DNA of 64,000 bases from Pseudozobellia thermophila (GTDB lineage: Bacteria > Bacteroidota > Bacteroidia > Flavobacteriales > Flavobacteriaceae). The DNA lies in contig NZ_FQYU01000011.1 of NCBI RefSeq assembly GCF_900141855.1, forward strand, positions 1 to 64,000. The letters run 5' to 3'. Positions 26,304 through 35,342 of this stretch are shown piece after piece (position 1 is the first letter of the stretch; every line of letters begins with the position of its first letter). The translations under genes were made by a program, and so were the position numbers. The notes under the pieces are model-generated. The model ran no database searches and had not been told where the DNA came from. It worked only from the letters and a program-made list of their open reading frames with translations.

Positions 26304-28322
26304 ATGACAAAAAACATCGCAGCTACACTTCTTTTTATGGTTTTCGGCGGAGTCGTTCTTGCACAGGAAAACGGATTGGTCGCCAATATGGACAGCCCCT
26401 ATTCAAGGCTTAAAAGTGTAAATCTTGAAGATGTAAAATGGACCAGTGGCTTTTGGAAGGAGCAATTTGATATCGAAACCCGGCATACCCTGCCCTATAT
26501 GTGGGACCTATACCGGAACGATTCCGTTACCCACGCCTATGCAAATTTTAAAATTGCGGCCGGCTTGATGAAGGGTAAACACAAGGGGCCTTCTTTTCAC
26601 GACGGTGATTTCTACAAAATATTGGAAGGAATGGCCGCAGCCTATGCGATAACCAAAAACCCTGAACTCGACAAGAAAATGGATGCCGCCATTGCCTTGT
26701 TCGAAAAGGCGCAAAGACAAGACGGCTACCTGAACACCCCCGTATTGATCGAAGAACGATGGGGTACCTTGGGGCCGGAACAGCTGAAAAAACAATTGGG
26801 TTTTGAAAAATACAACATGGGGCACTTAATGACTGCCGCATGTGTGCATTATAGGGCCACGGGGAAGAAGAATTTTTTGAATGTGGCCAAGGGCGTTGCC
26901 GATTACCTGTACGATTTCTACCAAAAGGCTTCCCCCGAATTGGCGCGAAACGCCATCTGTCCGTCCCATTACATGGGGGTAGTGGAAATGTACCGCACCA
27001 CCAAGGACAATCGTTACTTGGAGTTGGCCAATAATCTAATAGATATAAGGGGTACCACCGATGACGGTACCGACGACAATCAAGATAGAATTCCCTTTAG
27101 GGAACAGACCACGGCCATGGGCCATGCGGTTCGGGCCAATTACCTCTACGCGGGCATCGCCGACCTATATGCCGAAACGGGGGAAGAAAAATTATTGCAG
27201 AACCTCAAGTCGATCTGGGAAGATGTAGCCCATCGAAAAATGTACATCACAGGGGCTTGTGGAGCCCTGTACGACGGCGTGTCTCCCGACGGAACGGTAT
27301 ACAACCCGTCCGTAGTGCAAAAAGTGCACCAGGCTTATGGCCGCCCCTATCAGCTGCCTAATGCCACCGCCCATAACGAAACTTGTGCCAATATCGGTAA
27401 CGTATTATGGAATTGGAGAATGCTGCAGATTACCGGAGATGCCAAATATGCCGACATAGTGGAATTGGCCCTGTACAATAGCGTGCTTTCAGGTATTGGC
27501 CTCGAAGGAAAGGAATTTTGTTATAACAACCCCCTGAATGTTTCCAACAACCTGCCTTTTGAGCAACGTTGGGGAAATTTTCGAGAGGGGTATATTTCTA
27601 AATCGAACTGCTGTGCGCCCAATGTAACCCGTACCTTGGCCCAAGTGGGTAATTATGCCTACAACCTTGTTGATGGGGGGCTGTATGTAAACCTGTACGG
27701 TAGCAACAACCTAAAGACCACCGCCCTTAACGGAGAAGCAATTGAGGTCGAACAGCAAACAAACTATCCATGGGACGGTAAGGTAACCTTGAAGATAGTA
27801 AGGGCGCCCAAAAAAGAGTTCGCCATCTTTTTGAGGATACCCGGTTGGAGCGAGGGAGCGACGATAGCGGTTAACAATGAAGAAATAGACGGGTCCGTAA
27901 CGGCCGCAAGCTATTCGAAACTGATAAGAAGATGGAAGAAAGGCGATACCATCGAACTTAATATTCCAATGCCGGTTACGTTGATGGAGGCCAACCCACT
28001 CGTTGAAGAAACAAAAAACCAGGTGGCGGTAAAACGGGGACCATTGGTCTACTGCCTCGAAACCGAAGACATTTCAACATCCGTAGACATCAATAAGGTT
28101 GTACTGGACATAGATTCGGATTTCACCGTAAAAAACCTTGGCATAAACAACAGGAACGTGGTGGGTATCGATGCAAAAGCCTTCGTGAAAACGGATGATT
28201 GGAGCAATACCTTGTACCAACCGCTCTCCAAATCAAGACAAACCGTCGATATAACTTTGGTGCCCTATTACACCTGGGGAAACCGTTCAAAAAAAGAAAT
28301 GACCGTATGGATGGGGTATTGA
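26304..28322 (+). CDS. GH127-family glycosidase (beta-L-arabinofuranosidase type)
   Basis: 672 residues with an N-terminal signal peptide (to about residue 21, VVLAQENG). The (alpha/alpha)6 barrel contains the zinc/catalytic set of GH127: E359 and C361 in AHNETCAN, and C436-C437 in KSNCCAPN, where one cysteine acts as the nucleophile. Known members release beta-L-arabinofuranose; one releases aceric acid from rhamnogalacturonan II. A C-terminal beta domain follows from about 500. The next gene starts 25 bases downstream, so it is cotranscribed with the RuBisCO-like cassette. Confidence 0.9.
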   Translation: MTKNIAATLLFMVFGGVVLAQENGLVANMDSPYSRLKSVNLEDVKWTSGFWKEQFDIETRHTLPYMWDLYRNDSVTHAYANFKIAAGLMKGKHKGPSFHDGDFYKILEGMAAAYAITKNPELDKKMDAAIALFEKAQRQDGYLNTPVLIEERWGTLGPEQLKKQLGFEKYNMGHLMTAACVHYRATGKKNFLNVAKGVADYLYDFYQKASPELARNAICPSHYMGVVEMYRTTKDNRYLELANNLIDIRGTTDDGTDDNQDRIPFREQTTAMGHAVRANYLYAGIADLYAETGEEKLLQNLKSIWEDVAHRKMYITGACGALYDGVSPDGTVYNPSVVQKVHQAYGRPYQLPNATAHNETCANIGNVLWNWRMLQITGDAKYADIVELALYNSVLSGIGLEGKEFCYNNPLNVSNNLPFEQRWGNFREGYISKSNCCAPNVTRTLAQVGNYAYNLVDGGLYVNLYGSNNLKTTALNGEAIEVEQQTNYPWDGKVTLKIVRAPKKEFAIFLRIPGWSEGATIAVNNEEIDGSVTAASYSKLIRRWKKGDTIELNIPMPVTLMEANPLVEETKNQVAVKRGPLVYCLETEDISTSVDINKVVLDIDSDFTVKNLGINNRNVVGIDAKAFVKTDDWSNTLYQPLSKSRQTVDITLVPYYTWGNRSKKEMTVWMGY

Positions 28323-28346
28323 TGGAGTGATTATTACAGGACTCGA

Positions 28347-29591
28347 ATGGAAAGAATTTTAGCGGAATATTATATAGAGACACCGTATAAGGTCGAAGAT
28401 GCCGCGGCGGTATTGGCCGGTGAGCAATCTTCGGGAACCTTTGTATCGGTACCTGGGGAAACACAGGCTCTAAAACAACGATTTGCGGCCCGAGTAGAAG
28501 ACATCCAGGTGTTGGATGCGGTCGAACGCCCCTCTATTCCAGGTAAGGCCTTGCCGAACAAGGCATACGCCCGGGCAAGGGTCAAGGTAAGTTGGTCCAT
28601 CGAAAATTTCGGGTATAACCTACCTGTTTTGGTGAGTACCTTACAGGGCAATCTGTATGAGATAAGCCAGTTTACGGGCTTGAAACTAATGGATCTCGAA
28701 GTCCCGAATTCGTTTAAGGAGCATTACAGGGGGCCGCGATTTGGCATTAAAGGTTCCATGGCCTCGTGTAAGGTGTCGGGCAGGCCCATGATCGGAACCA
28801 TAATCAAACCAAGTATAGGCCTATCTGTTGGAGACACCGTATCGTTGGTAAAGAAATTGATAGGGGCCGGAATCGACTTTATAAAAGATGATGAGTTGAT
28901 GGGGTCTGCGGCCAATTCCTTTTTTGACGATAGGGTCAAGGCCATTATGAAGGTCATTCGCGATAACGAACAGCGAACGGGCAAAAAAGTAATGTATGCC
29001 TTCAATATCAGTGATGAGATCGATGCGATGCAGCATAAGTACGACCTGGTCTTAAAGGAAAAGGGGAGTTGTGCTATGGTAAGCATCAACAGTGTTGGGC
29101 TAACGGGAACCAAGAAAATTTGCGATCGGGGCGAACTGATCGTTCATGGCCATAGAAACGGATGGGGCATGTTAAATAGGCACCCCTTGTTGGGGATAGA
29201 GTTTCCGGCTTATCAAAAGCTTCAACGCCTGGCTGGTGTCGACCAACTTCATGTCAACGGGATTCAAAATAAATTTTGGGAGTCCGACGATTCCGTTGTC
29301 GCTTCCATCAAGAGCTGTTTGCAACCGTTCTTGGGAGGTGACGGAATAGTGCCGGTGGTCTCCTCCGGGCAGTGGGGCGGTCAGGCCTTTGAAACCTATC
29401 GTAGAACGCGTACCACCGACTTGCTCTATATGGCCGGCGGCGGAATTTTGGCGCATCCTATGGGGCCGCAGGCCGGGGTAACCGCCCTGAAGGCAGCTTG
29501 GGCGGGAGCCGTAGAAGGATTGTCATTGGAGGAAACGGCCAAAAGGTCCCCGGAATTTTCGGCATCCGTAAAAAAGTTTTCCAACTTATGA
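28347..29591 (+). CDS. RuBisCO-like protein (acid-sugar pathway)
   Basis: 414 residues of the RuBisCO large-chain fold. The substrate-contacting Lys is K154 (IIKPSIGLS, equivalent to K175 of plant RuBisCO) and the carbamylated lysine with its Mg ligands is intact: K180, D181/D182, E183 (DFIKDDE). The phosphate-binding glycines are present (SSGQWGG, AGGGILAHPMG). Loop 6, with the K334 needed for carboxylation of RuBP, is not recognisable (VNGIQNKFWES), so it is not a CO2-fixing enzyme. RuBisCO-like proteins next to DUF1537 kinases are known to act on 3-oxo-isoapionate 4-phosphate in D-apiose breakdown; a similar decarboxylation or hydrolysis is inferred. Its stop overlaps the kinase start (ATGA). 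Confidence 0.9.
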   Translation: MERILAEYYIETPYKVEDAAAVLAGEQSSGTFVSVPGETQALKQRFAARVEDIQVLDAVERPSIPGKALPNKAYARARVKVSWSIENFGYNLPVLVSTLQGNLYEISQFTGLKLMDLEVPNSFKEHYRGPRFGIKGSMASCKVSGRPMIGTIIKPSIGLSVGDTVSLVKKLIGAGIDFIKDDELMGSAANSFFDDRVKAIMKVIRDNEQRTGKKVMYAFNISDEIDAMQHKYDLVLKEKGSCAMVSINSVGLTGTKKICDRGELIVHGHRNGWGMLNRHPLLGIEFPAYQKLQRLAGVDQLHVNGIQNKFWESDDSVVASIKSCLQPFLGGDGIVPVVSSGQWGGQAFETYRRTRTTDLLYMAGGGILAHPMGPQAGVTALKAAWAGAVEGLSLEETAKRSPEFSASVKKFSNL

Positions 29592-30973
29592 ATCAAAAAA
29601 ATCAATTGCTTTTGGCATTCTATGGTGACGATTTTACCGGTTCAACGGATGCTTTGGAATATTTGACCCTGGCAGGGGTGAAAACGGTGCTTTTTCTAAA
29701 AGAGCCGCAGCCAGGGTATTTGAACCGATTTAAGGGCTTACAGGCGATCGGTATTGCCGGAAAGGGTCGTTCCATGTCCCCTTCGGAGATGAACACGGAG
29801 CTTGTTCCCTCTTTTAAAATCCTTAAGAAATTGAATCCCGCACATGTACATTACAAGGTGTGCTCTACCTTCGATTCAGCGCCCCATGTGGGTAATATCG
29901 GTAAGGCGATTGAAATAGGCAGTGCGGTTTTTGGGCAAAAAACGGTTATGATATTGCCCGCGGCACCCCACTTGGGCAGGTATTGCGTTTTTGGAAACCT
30001 GTTTGCGAAGATGGGAACCTTCGGCGATGCCGAAATTTATAGAATAGACCGTCACCCTTCGATGGGCAAGCATCCGGTTACACCTGCCGATGAGGCCGAT
30101 TTAACGCTGCACTTGGCGAAGCAGACCTCAAAGTCCATTGCACTTGTTCATATTGGGGTTATAGAGGAAGGACCCAAGGCGGTTCTTAAGGCAGTGGCCA
30201 AAAACAAAGAGGCTGAAATTCTATTTTTCGATGGCCTCAACCTTGCCCACCTCCATACCGTGGGCACCGTCTTTCATCAATTGGCCAAGGGGAAGACATT
30301 GTTTTCTGTAGGGTCATCGGGTGTGGAAATGGCCTTGGGCCTGGCCTGGAAGGCAGAGGGTGTACTGCGGAATACGGTGTCGTTCGATTCCTTGGGCGAA
30401 GCTGGGCCCATACTGGTTTTGTCGGGAAGCTGTTCCCCGGTTACCGCCCAACAGATCGAATACGCTTTGGGTCACGGATTCTCCGAAATCGCGTTGGGGA
30501 GCAATGCCGTTGACGAGCACCATCATCCCGAACTCCTGGAAAACACGGCCTGCCGGGTTATCGAAGATTTAAAAGAGGGCAAAAGTTGCATCTTGCATAC
30601 CAGCATCGGTCCCAAAGACCCGCGCATTGCGGAAACGGAAGGCTACTTTAAGGAACGGGGCCTGGATGTTGCCGATATTCAGAAAGAATGCAGTAGGGAA
30701 TACGGCTCCATTCTAGGGCGGATCGCAAAAAAGGTGTTGGCCGAAGCAAAGGTAAAACGCATTCTTTTTGCAGGTGGCGACACCTCGAGTTATGCGGCAT
30801 CGGAACTGAACATCATCGCTTTGGAGATGATTGCACCCTTGGCGCCGGGCGCACCTTTGTGCAGGGCTATTTCAGACGATGCGATGGTCGATGGACTGGA
30901 ATTGAATTTTAAGGGCGGTCAAGTAGGCACCCCTAACTATTTTTTAAAAGTTTTAAAAGGCGAAAAATTATGA
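29588..30973 (+). CDS. four-carbon/acid-sugar kinase, DUF1537 family
   Basis: 461 residues from the ATG at 29588; an extension to 29498 lies inside the RuBisCO-like gene and is not used. The N-terminal domain has LAFYGDDFTGSTDALEYL, the family's sugar-acid site; the C-terminal nucleotide-binding domain has VLSGSCSPVTAQQIEYAL and FAGGDTSSYAASEL. Members phosphorylate threonate, erythronate, 3-oxo-tetronates or 3-oxo-isoapionate. Here the product would be handed to the RuBisCO-like protein. ATGA overlaps at both ends tie it to its neighbours. Confidence 0.92.
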   Translation: MNQKNQLLLAFYGDDFTGSTDALEYLTLAGVKTVLFLKEPQPGYLNRFKGLQAIGIAGKGRSMSPSEMNTELVPSFKILKKLNPAHVHYKVCSTFDSAPHVGNIGKAIEIGSAVFGQKTVMILPAAPHLGRYCVFGNLFAKMGTFGDAEIYRIDRHPSMGKHPVTPADEADLTLHLAKQTSKSIALVHIGVIEEGPKAVLKAVAKNKEAEILFFDGLNLAHLHTVGTVFHQLAKGKTLFSVGSSGVEMALGLAWKAEGVLRNTVSFDSLGEAGPILVLSGSCSPVTAQQIEYALGHGFSEIALGSNAVDEHHHPELLENTACRVIEDLKEGKSCILHTSIGPKDPRIAETEGYFKERGLDVADIQKECSREYGSILGRIAKKVLAEAKVKRILFAGGDTSSYAASELNIIALEMIAPLAPGAPLCRAISDDAMVDGLELNFKGGQVGTPNYFLKVLKGEKL

Positions 30974-31635
30974 AAAAAAGAACATTGGGCTTTGTGCATA
31001 CATCGGCTACGCTGGTACCCGTTTTTCAGCAATTGACGGACAAATACCTAACGAACGTCGATACCTTCAATATTGCCGACGATAGTGTGATCAAAGATGT
31101 AATCAAGCAAGGCAGGCTAACACCGAATACGGCGGCAAGGGTGGTAAACCATATAAAAGCTGCGGAAGCTGCGGGAGCCGATGTAATATTGGCAACATGC
31201 TCATCCATCGGTTCGGCCATCGAAACGGCGGCTACCCTCAGCAATGTCCCTGTAATCCGGGTAGATCGGGCCATGGCCGACGAAGCGGTACGGATGGGCA
31301 ATAAAATCGGGGTAATAGCCACATTGCCGACCACCTTGGCTCCCACCAGTGATTTGGTAAAAAGAAGGGCCGAAGCGATGGGCAAGGAGGTAACCCTGGT
31401 TTCCAGATTGTGTGAAGGGGCCTTTGAGGCACTAATGGGCGGCAATCCGGGGAAACACGACGAAATGGTTGCCTCGGCACTTAAGGCGTTGATACGGGAA
31501 GTCGATGTAATCGTATTGGCGCAGGCATCCATGGCGCGTGTGGTCGATGGACTAAAACCTGAAGAAAAAACCGTTCCCATTTTGGCCAGCCCCGAAATCG
31601 CCATGAAAAAATTGGCGGAAACCTATTTGAAATAA
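30970..31635 (+). CDS. Asp/Glu-racemase-fold protein with one catalytic Cys
   Basis: 221 residues of the aspartate/glutamate/hydantoin racemase superfamily. The first catalytic cysteine is present (C77 in LATCSSIGSA). At the place of the second, where racemases have LGCAGM or GCTH, the sequence reads VLAQASM, giving Q185. A two-base racemisation is therefore unlikely; isomerase, decarboxylase or lyase chemistry at an acid sugar is more plausible. It overlaps the kinase gene by 4 bases and precedes the transporter by 9, so it belongs to the same pathway. Confidence 0.82.
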   Translation: MKKRTLGFVHTSATLVPVFQQLTDKYLTNVDTFNIADDSVIKDVIKQGRLTPNTAARVVNHIKAAEAAGADVILATCSSIGSAIETAATLSNVPVIRVDRAMADEAVRMGNKIGVIATLPTTLAPTSDLVKRRAEAMGKEVTLVSRLCEGAFEALMGGNPGKHDEMVASALKALIREVDVIVLAQASMARVVDGLKPEEKTVPILASPEIAMKKLAETYLK

Positions 31636-31644
31636 CCTGGTCTT

Positions 31645-32901
31645 ATGCGGAAATACTTTCTTTGGGCCTCCCTTGTACTGTTCGCCGTTTCCGCATTTGG
31701 CGGATTATGGCAAATTGAAGTACCGTGGAAATTGGCCTTGATTCTCGGGTGTTCCAGTTTGGCCATTGGCGTGGGCCATTTAAAAAAAATGGAAGGCTAC
31801 CAATATACCTTCTGGATCATGGCTGCCGTAGTTGCCGGATTGGTATATCCCGATTTTTTCTTGAATGTCGGGGGCGTTGATTTACGGAACAAGTGGCTTA
31901 TTCTTATCATTGTCCAATTGGTCATGTTCGGCATGGGTACCCAAATGGGACTTAAGGATTTTACAGGAATTCGCAAGTCTGGTAAGGGGGTGCTCGTCGC
32001 CCTCTTGGGCCAATTTACCATAATGCCCCTTCTTGGCTTTACGATTGCGAAAACCTTTGGCTTTGATGCCGAAGTTGCCGCAGGGATTGTCTTGATCGGT
32101 TCTTGCAGTAGTGGTCTGGCATCCAATGTAATGACCTATATAGCCAAGGGCGATTTGGTATTGTCGGTTACGGTTACCGCGATTTCAACATTGACCGCAC
32201 CGATCATGACCACCTTTTTAATGAAGATGTTTGCAGGCACTTTTATAGAAATCGATTTTTTCGATATGATGATGCAGATTGTTAAAATAGTATTGGTCCC
32301 CCTATTGGCGGCCATGGTACACGACATGCTGAAAAACTATGGGCCGGGTACCCGAAAAAAAATCGGGTATGCTACGATAATCTCCATGGCGTGGTTAATG
32401 GCGGCCCTTTTTTTGGCCGACTTTTTCGCCGGCCTGGAATCGAAAACGGCAGCAAGTATTTTTGAGATTGTCAACTTTTTGTGCGGGGCTATCGCAATAG
32501 GGTACTTGTACAATCTGCTCTACAGGGGCTATGCCAAAATAGATGTGCTGATGCCTTACTTCTCTATGTTCGGCATTGTTTATTTTACCTTGGTCACTAC
32601 TGCGGCCGGCCGCGATCACCTGCTGGAAATTGGGGGCTTGCTCTTTTTGGCCGCCGTATTGCACAATGGGGCGGGCTATTTCTTCGGTTATTGGCTGAGC
32701 AGGTCGACAGGGTTGGACCGAAAACAGAGCCAGACCATAGCTTTTGAAGTGGGCTTGCAGAACGGCGGCATGGCATCGGGCTTGGCAGGAGCCATGGGAA
32801 AATTGGCGACCTTGGGTCTGGCCGCGGCCGTTTTTAGTCCTTGGATGAATATTTCGGGGTCCCTGTTGGCCAATTACTGGCGTAAAAAAGACAATAGATA
32901 G
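31645..32901 (+). CDS. BASS-family sodium/organic-anion symporter
   Basis: 418 residues with about ten to eleven membrane helices. The bile acid:sodium symporter family is recognised from GMGTQMGLKDF, GSCSSGLASNVMTYIAKGD and the later FEVGLQNGGMASGLA segment, where the two crossing helices bind sodium and substrate. It has an extra pair of helices at the N-terminus relative to the shortest members. Members carry bile acids, pantoate, pyruvate or keto-acids. In this cassette it most likely imports the acid sugar or one of its oxidation products across the inner membrane. Confidence 0.88.
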   Translation: MRKYFLWASLVLFAVSAFGGLWQIEVPWKLALILGCSSLAIGVGHLKKMEGYQYTFWIMAAVVAGLVYPDFFLNVGGVDLRNKWLILIIVQLVMFGMGTQMGLKDFTGIRKSGKGVLVALLGQFTIMPLLGFTIAKTFGFDAEVAAGIVLIGSCSSGLASNVMTYIAKGDLVLSVTVTAISTLTAPIMTTFLMKMFAGTFIEIDFFDMMMQIVKIVLVPLLAAMVHDMLKNYGPGTRKKIGYATIISMAWLMAALFLADFFAGLESKTAASIFEIVNFLCGAIAIGYLYNLLYRGYAKIDVLMPYFSMFGIVYFTLVTTAAGRDHLLEIGGLLFLAAVLHNGAGYFFGYWLSRSTGLDRKQSQTIAFEVGLQNGGMASGLAGAMGKLATLGLAAAVFSPWMNISGSLLANYWRKKDNR

Positions 32902-32963
32902 CAAATAAAAAGGTAGGCTGCGATGAGAATCCCTTGTGTGGGGACTTTTTGCGTTTTTATTTG
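32902..32963 (+). terminator. long-stem hairpin after the BASS gene
   Basis: Outer arms CAAATAAAAA (32902-32911) and TTTTTATTTG (32954-32963) with an inner TCCC-GGGA hairpin. Marks the end of the GH127-to-BASS transcript. In the rest of the interval up to 33197 there are two small palindromes described separately and no gene. Confidence 0.6.
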
Positions 32964-33049
32964 TGCCGAATTACGTGTTGTTCGGTTTAGGGCCGTGATG
33001 AAATAGATTGATTAAACGCATAGATGTGGCAAATACGAAATAATTTTTC

Positions 33050-33093
33050 TGGCATCCTTTAAAATGCCATATTTATGGTTTTAGAATAAAACC
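33050..33093. promoter_or_regulatory. pair of palindromes before the GH43 gene
   Basis: TGGCAT-N8-ATGCCA (33050-33069) and GGTTTTAGAATAAAACC (33077-33093), 7 bases apart. They lie upstream of the GH43 start and could be operator sites or leader hairpins. They do not match the TTGGTWWACCAA sites of the alginate locus. Confidence 0.4.
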
Positions 33094-33197
33094 GACCATC
33101 CCGAAAAGCAAAAAAAATGGAGAATTTTATACCGATCGCCGATAAACGAAGACCTGCCGTTTTTAAAGGAACAAGGTCATTGATAATATCCCTTGCC

Positions 33198-35333
33198 ATG
33201 CGAAACGCTGTAGCCTTGCTACTGTTTTTGTCCTTTAATTCTTGTAACCTGGCCGAACCTCGGGAGGAGTATACCCATTACCTCTTCGCTTATTTTACGG
33301 GTAACGGGGCCGGAGAAGAGGCGGTAAGGTACGCCCTTAGCTCCGATGGGTATAATTATTATGCCCTCAATGATAACGAACCCGTGATCGATTCGGAAAA
33401 AATTAGTACTACGGGCGGTGTTCGGGATCCGCACATTTTGCGGGGCAAGGATGGTACGTATTTTATGGTGCTGACCGATTTGCTTTCAAAAAACGGGTGG
33501 ACGAATACGGCGATGATTATGCTGACCTCAAAAGATTTGGTTCATTGGGAGTCTTCGGTAGTCGATATTCCGAAGGCGTTTCCAGATACCTTTTCAAAAG
33601 TTAACCGCGTCTGGGCGCCCCAGACCATCTATGATGACGAAAAGGATAAATACATGGTGTATTTTTCCATGCTCGAACCCGGGAGTTACGACAAGATCTA
33701 CTACGCCTATGCCAACGCAGATTTTACCGGACTCGAATCGGCACCCCGGCAGCTGTTTTTCAACCCCAATAAAATGGCGGCCATTGACGGCGATATAGTA
33801 AAAAAGGATGGTAAATTCCATTTGTTCTATAAGACCGAGGGCACCAAGGACAAAGGAATTAAAGTGGCGATATCCGATAAACTGACTTCAGGCTATGGGG
33901 CCCTTGAGGGCAATGTAGACCAAACCGATGAAGCGGTAGAGGGATCGGGCGTTTTTAAGCTGATCGGTTCCGATAAATACATACTGATGTACGATATGTA
34001 TATGAGTGGAAAATATCAATTTACCGAAAGTACCGATCTTAAGAATTTTAAGGTCGTCGATGAGCAGGTATATATGAATTTCCATCCGCGCCACGGTAGC
34101 GTATTGCCTATTACCGCAGAAGAAAGTGAGCGGCTTTTGACTCAATTCCCATCACGAAAGGTTCCGGGTATTTTAAGCTCAAAGGCCGAGGGTGCCAAGC
34201 CGATCAATATGGTCGTCGACGAGGAAAACAAGGAAGTTTACCTTCCTGTTGATTCCAAGACCGATATATCGCGATTTGATCCCAATTTTCAGTTGTTTCC
34301 AGAAAATTCACTGTCGCCTATGGGGGTACGGGACTTTTCAAAAGGCCCCCTCGATTATACCTTGACCACCCTGGACGGAAAGCAAGAACGGTATTCGGTG
34401 AGGGTGTCCAAGGCCAACAATCCCGTGCTGAAAGGCTACTATGCCGACCCTGAGATCATTTATTCCGAGAAACACGGGAAGTACTATCTCTACCCAACCA
34501 GCGATGGATTTACCGGTTGGTCGGGCACCTATTTTAAAGCCTTTTCGTCTACCGACTTGGTGAACTGGCACGACGAGGGCATCCTGCTCGACTTAAAGAA
34601 AGACGTGTCATGGGCCGATAGAAACGCATGGGCACCAAGCTTGGTAGAAGCCAAGGTAGACGGAAACTACAGGTACTTTTATTACTTCACCGCGGCCCAG
34701 AAGATCGGGGTGGCGGTTTCCGATGCCCCGACCGGCCCGTTTAAAGACTCGGGTCGGCCCTTGATCGATTTTAAGCCTGATGGGATAAGCGGCGGACAAG
34801 AAATCGACCCCGATGTATTTATTGATACCGTAAGTGGCACCCCATACCTGTATTGGGGCAATGGGTACCTGGCCGTGGCCGAATTGAATGCCGATATGCT
34901 CAGTCTTAAAAAGGAGACCGTAAAGGTGTTGACCCCCGATAAAACCTTTAGGGAAGGTGCGGAAATTTTCTATAGAAACGGCCTATATTATTTTCTATGG
35001 TCCGAAGACGATACCCGTAGCCCTAACTATCGGGTGCGCTATGCCACCGCCAAATCGCCTTTGGGCCCCTTGAACATACCAGAGGATAATCTGGTTATTA
35101 AAAGGGATGATTCGCAGCAAATCTACGGAACGGGCCATAACTCGGTAATCCATGTGCCCGGGACCGACGATTGGTATATCGTGTACCATCGTTTTAGCCG
35201 GCCCAAGGGGATTGAAATGGGCGATGCCGCCGGATACCACAGGGAAGTGTGTATCGATAGGATGGAATTCAACGCGGATGGAAGCATCAAGCCGGTAAAA
35301 CCTACCCTCGAAGGTGTGCAGGGTGTTGACTAG
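33198..35333 (+). CDS. tandem two-domain GH43-type glycosidase lipoprotein
   Basis: 711 residues from the ATG at 33198, which opens a lipoprotein signal (ALLLFLSFNSC); the ATG at 33117 would place 27 polar residues before it. Two five-bladed GH43-like propellers follow. First (about 25-320): VRDPHILRGKDGTYFM, AIDGDIVKKDGKFHLFY, VEGSGVFKL. Second (about 405-700): YYADPEIIYSEKHGKYYLYP, EIDPDVFID, REGAEIFYRNGLYYFLW. Both keep candidates for the catalytic base, the pKa-modulating Asp and the Glu acid. Surface-exposed action on furanose or xylose linkages is likely; arabinosidase is the most common activity of the family. It probably works with the GH127. Confidence 0.88.
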   Translation: MRNAVALLLFLSFNSCNLAEPREEYTHYLFAYFTGNGAGEEAVRYALSSDGYNYYALNDNEPVIDSEKISTTGGVRDPHILRGKDGTYFMVLTDLLSKNGWTNTAMIMLTSKDLVHWESSVVDIPKAFPDTFSKVNRVWAPQTIYDDEKDKYMVYFSMLEPGSYDKIYYAYANADFTGLESAPRQLFFNPNKMAAIDGDIVKKDGKFHLFYKTEGTKDKGIKVAISDKLTSGYGALEGNVDQTDEAVEGSGVFKLIGSDKYILMYDMYMSGKYQFTESTDLKNFKVVDEQVYMNFHPRHGSVLPITAEESERLLTQFPSRKVPGILSSKAEGAKPINMVVDEENKEVYLPVDSKTDISRFDPNFQLFPENSLSPMGVRDFSKGPLDYTLTTLDGKQERYSVRVSKANNPVLKGYYADPEIIYSEKHGKYYLYPTSDGFTGWSGTYFKAFSSTDLVNWHDEGILLDLKKDVSWADRNAWAPSLVEAKVDGNYRYFYYFTAAQKIGVAVSDAPTGPFKDSGRPLIDFKPDGISGGQEIDPDVFIDTVSGTPYLYWGNGYLAVAELNADMLSLKKETVKVLTPDKTFREGAEIFYRNGLYYFLWSEDDTRSPNYRVRYATAKSPLGPLNIPEDNLVIKRDDSQQIYGTGHNSVIHVPGTDDWYIVYHRFSRPKGIEMGDAAGYHREVCIDRMEFNADGSIKPVKPTLEGVQGVD

Positions 35334-35342
35334 CGATTGAAT

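Noticed and set aside
28347-29591. True RuBisCO and a Calvin cycle
   Set aside because: Loop 6 lysine not recognisable, no phosphoribulokinase nearby, and the neighbours are acid-sugar genes.
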